Below are positions 61,115-64,000 of a stretch of 64,000 nucleotides of DNA, one piece after another. Below the pieces are notes generated by a model. The model had not been told where the DNA came from and ran no database searches. It saw only the letters and a list, made by a program, of their open reading frames with translations. The translations under genes were made by a program, and so were the position numbers. The stretch's first letter is position 1, and each line of letters opens with the position of its first letter. Source of the stretch: Centropus unirufus (taxonomy: Eukaryota; Chordata; Aves; Cuculiformes; Centropidae); NCBI GenBank assembly GCA_013397695.1, contig VYZI01000033.1, positions 2,173,776 through 2,237,775 on the forward strand. The letters run 5' to 3'.

Positions 61115-63303
61115 AGAGTATTTTGAGTTAAAAAAATATTTTGTACAACACTCTGGTTATTGAATTGGTGAGATAAGTCACTCTTTCTAAAACGGTATTC
61201 ACAGATCATTTCAAAGACACACGGGAGATGATTGTCTGATATAATTCCAATACAAAAAGAAAATCTCCAGACACTTCTTTGGCTTTCTGCAAGACCTTTG
61301 GAAGGGCAGACATCATTAAGAGCTTCCCTCCTACTGGCTTGGAGGAGGGGGATGTGAACTACACAAGAGAACCAACGGTGATTTTATAAATCACACATTA
61401 GTCCCTTGCACGAGAATAGAATACTATGTCTTTAATTGTAGAGAGCAGAAAGTAAAGAGTGACTCTACTCAAAGAATCCCAAAACTTCATGGTAAAACTT
61501 TAAAATGTGACCAAGATGAAAGATAATTATTAGTAACATTAATTAATAATTCCCCTTCACAATACAGGCACACAGGACGTGAACCCCAGTCTCTCAATGC
61601 ACCTTTAAGGAAACAAATACTAAGTTTGCTAATATTATCAAAGTACTTCCTCCTGCAACGTTTACAAAGGTTTTTTTGTTTGTTAACCTTTTATTTTAAA
61701 AAGGGTTTTGCTAGCTCCATTTAAGCATCAATGAAGATGGAAAATTAATTCCAATTCTTATTATTGTTGCCCACATAAGCCAACAGGTCCCTTGTCACAT
61801 ATTTCTACTACATAACATGAAATGCTTGTTCACCAATGCCTTTACGCAGTTTGCAAAAAAACATGACTAGTGTGAGGAACCCTCTCAATTAAAAATACAA
61901 ATTCCCATGCTGCTGATATTCCTGAAATTCTCCCATTCAGATGAAATTTGCATATGCCTAATTTTTCCAGAATACTAAAATCACCACATTCTAAAAGCAT
62001 GGAGCTGAAGAGCCATTCGTCTTGGCAAAACGGTCTGGCATCTGCAGCATTCTACTTCAACTGCAAAAAGAAGAATAACAGCAAATTTTCATTGCAGTTC
62101 CCTTGTGCAACACAAAGCAGAATTATACCAGAGTATAACCAAAGTGATTTAACCTGAACTTCGGTTTTACTTATACTAAAGCAGTGGCCTAAAGCTTCCC
62201 GAATATGCCACTAATTAAACTGATACGCATGATCTGCAAGAAAAGTATGGTTTTTAACCTCTTTCTGAAACATTAAAATGGTTGATCCAAGCTTTCATTT
62301 ATTGTTGCCTTGTGTTGCCATTTACATCAGTGCTAGCTGGTTGTAATGCAGTACTCTCAAAGTGCCAAATCTAAGAACAGCCCTATATTCTTCCTGAGAA
62401 TATACACAGAAAATGAAACATCTTAGGCAGTTTAGGATTTTGTATCTAGTAGTAGATTACAGACAGACTTCTATCTGAAACTAGAAGGTTTTTATGAAGA
62501 GGTCTCTGAAGTCAGCCCTTTCGTTTAGTAGCTGAAACAGGTTTTGTTTCCTCCACCATCTTACTGTAACTCCAATGAAGCAACAGGGGAGGTAGGGAGG
62601 TGCAAGAATCTCTCCAATTTTGCCATAATTGCTATAAATTGACCAAATTCAATATACAATCAAGCATATGCTTTGTATACAGTGCAATAGTCTTAACTGA
62701 ATTATTACAAACAAAAATTAACTACTGCATCCGAACCTTTGAACACTATCAAACAGTTGATAACTTTGAAAACTATTAGGTCTACTTGGACATCTGCCTA
62801 GTTATGACTGATGATTAGGCTGTGTGTTGCTTAAAAGGTATAGTATAAAAAGGACTAGGAAAGTAGGCTTTGTTTATTCCTAAGAAGGAATGGGACAGTG
62901 TTGTACTCTTAAAGACATAATACACAGGAAGTCACAGCTCTCTAAACACATGGTTCCAGTTTGAATTCTTGCATCTTTAAGTGATTTGCTAATACTTTTA
63001 CAAATAATGCTTTTGTCAAACAGTCTCCTTCTGTCTCAAAGCAACTATGTAAAGAGTTAACGTAAAGGAGTAAGGGGTCCCCATACTGTTTTTTAGTATA
63101 TTTTCTTATATAGCTCAGTGGCATTTTCCATATGAAAGCCTGAAGTCTGAAACAATACCCAATTACCATAATCAACTAAGACTTGTATTTCAAAACATTT
63201 CAGAAGTGGTTTTGGATTACTTCTTAGCTGGCAGCCTCCTACCAGCCCAAGTAGTGCAGAGTTGCAAAATCACTGCTAGAAAAATTAAGTTGCAGAGTGC
63301 AAT
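61115..63303. other. Unique AT-rich non-coding DNA
   Basis: Nothing recognised. Small frames at 61948-62157 + and 62942-63175 - have no family resemblance. Confidence 0.5.
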
Positions 63304-63318
63304 GCTGCCATCTGCTGA
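63304..63318 (-). promoter_or_regulatory. CTCF-like motif
   Basis: On the minus strand the 15 bases read TCAGCAGATGGCAGC. This fits the vertebrate CTCF core CCASYAGRKGGCRSY at 14 of 15 positions (first C is T). CTCF marks insulators and chromatin-loop anchors, and motif orientation matters there. A single motif match does not prove binding. Confidence 0.4.
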
Positions 63319-64000
63319 AAATTGATTGTCTTAATGGTCCTGTTACGATTTCCAAGGATTCAGCTACAGGTTTCTGAACATTCAAATCTATTTAGACCCA
63401 TTTGACCTGATCAGCTTGAGGAATAGTAACAAATATTTTTGGATCAAGAATTTGCACATACAAATACAAGGTCAACTGTAGTGAAGTACAGTAGCTCTAT
63501 TTTCCTTCTAATGAGATAGTCACCCAACACTTGGTAATAACTGGCATCTTTCCATGTGTTCTGTACAATGCAGCACCATAGCCATGTAGAATATTCCGCC
63601 TGTCTACAGCAGGCCCCGAAAGTATTATTTCATGCATAATGACAACTCTGGAATAGGACAACAAAGCCTGTGGGTTCCTCCGGCTATGCATAAAGGAACA
63701 TGGCACATAAGGGTGGACATCCCTTCCAGCAGCTTGGGCTGATGCTCCAGTTAACAGGGTTACACCCAGGGGTGGTAGATGTGGGAAAACTTAGGAGTTC
63801 ATATTTTAATTTATTTTTCCTCCCCCCACATCTAGTCATGGAATAGTGACTCGTCCTCTCTTCCAAGTGATGAACATGGCCTGCTGTAATTGCCAAAACG
63901 CATATCTGATTTGCTAAGAGAATGTTTTCCACCTGTGGGTCAAACCAGGTCTTTTTCACCTAGAAAAAGCCACTGAAGAAAAAAAAATATGGAACTCCAG
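63319..64000. other. Unique non-coding DNA at the right edge
   Basis: Two overlapping minus-strand frames (63497-63706 and 63684-63959) leave nearly 460 bases without a stop in one or the other frame, but no protein or mobile-element family is recognised and the frames do not join. The sequence is less AT-rich than average. Confidence 0.4.

Noticed and set aside
63497..63959. Two overlapping minus-strand frames that could be one frameshifted old gene or mobile element
   Set aside because: Neither translation resembles a known retroviral, LINE or host protein, and the overlap does not suggest a simple single indel.

Overview
The window looks like bird nuclear DNA, AT-rich (about 36-38% GC by eye) and probably intergenic or deep intronic. 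The assignment rests on its mobile elements. There are several CR1 LINE copies that end in the avian-type octamer tail (ATTCTATG-like, no poly-A tail), and one solo LTR of an endogenous-retrovirus type I recognise from bird genomes. I see no Alu, L1 or B1/B2 sequence, no CpG island, no tRNA, snRNA or rRNA gene, and no intact protein-coding gene. The recognised interspersed repeats total roughly 3.7 kb (about 6%), which fits a repeat-poor bird genome.

Layout. 1-5.5 kb is unique AT-rich DNA with one diverged local duplication (2859-2932 and 3076-3161). A CR1 tail lies at 5540-5609. A 3'-truncated CR1 with a readable ORF2 end lies at 8840-9166. A much older, strongly decayed CR1/L3-like LINE lies at 10560-11880, followed closely by a solo LTR on the minus strand (12086-12643). 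From 12.6 to 30.6 kb I see only unique AT-rich sequence with small repeats. CR1 tails recur at 30636-30689 and 37329-37470, with a doubtful minus-strand one at 35847-35909 and a MIR/CORE-SINE-like remnant at 34936-35001. Between 33 and 42 kb there are several compact inverted repeats, the best at 33235, 40626 and 41529. The largest young mobile element is the CR1 at 43340-44575, whose reverse-transcriptase frame carries two stop codons, a compensated frameshift and a damaged catalytic motif. The last 19 kb is again unique sequence, with a CTCF-like motif near the right edge (63304-63318).

Coding content. The longest non-repeat open frame is 135 codons. With about 0.07 stop codons per codon at this base composition, one or two frames of 120-135 codons are expected by chance in six frames of 64 kb, so none is called a gene. 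Four segments with splice-site-like edges (32145-32321, 38304-38395, 47789-47954, 59328-59400) are listed as weak exon candidates only. Nothing here supports a novel multi-gene biological system. The parts most worth checking are the old LINE, the solo LTR, the hairpins, the duplication and the 32 kb exon candidate.
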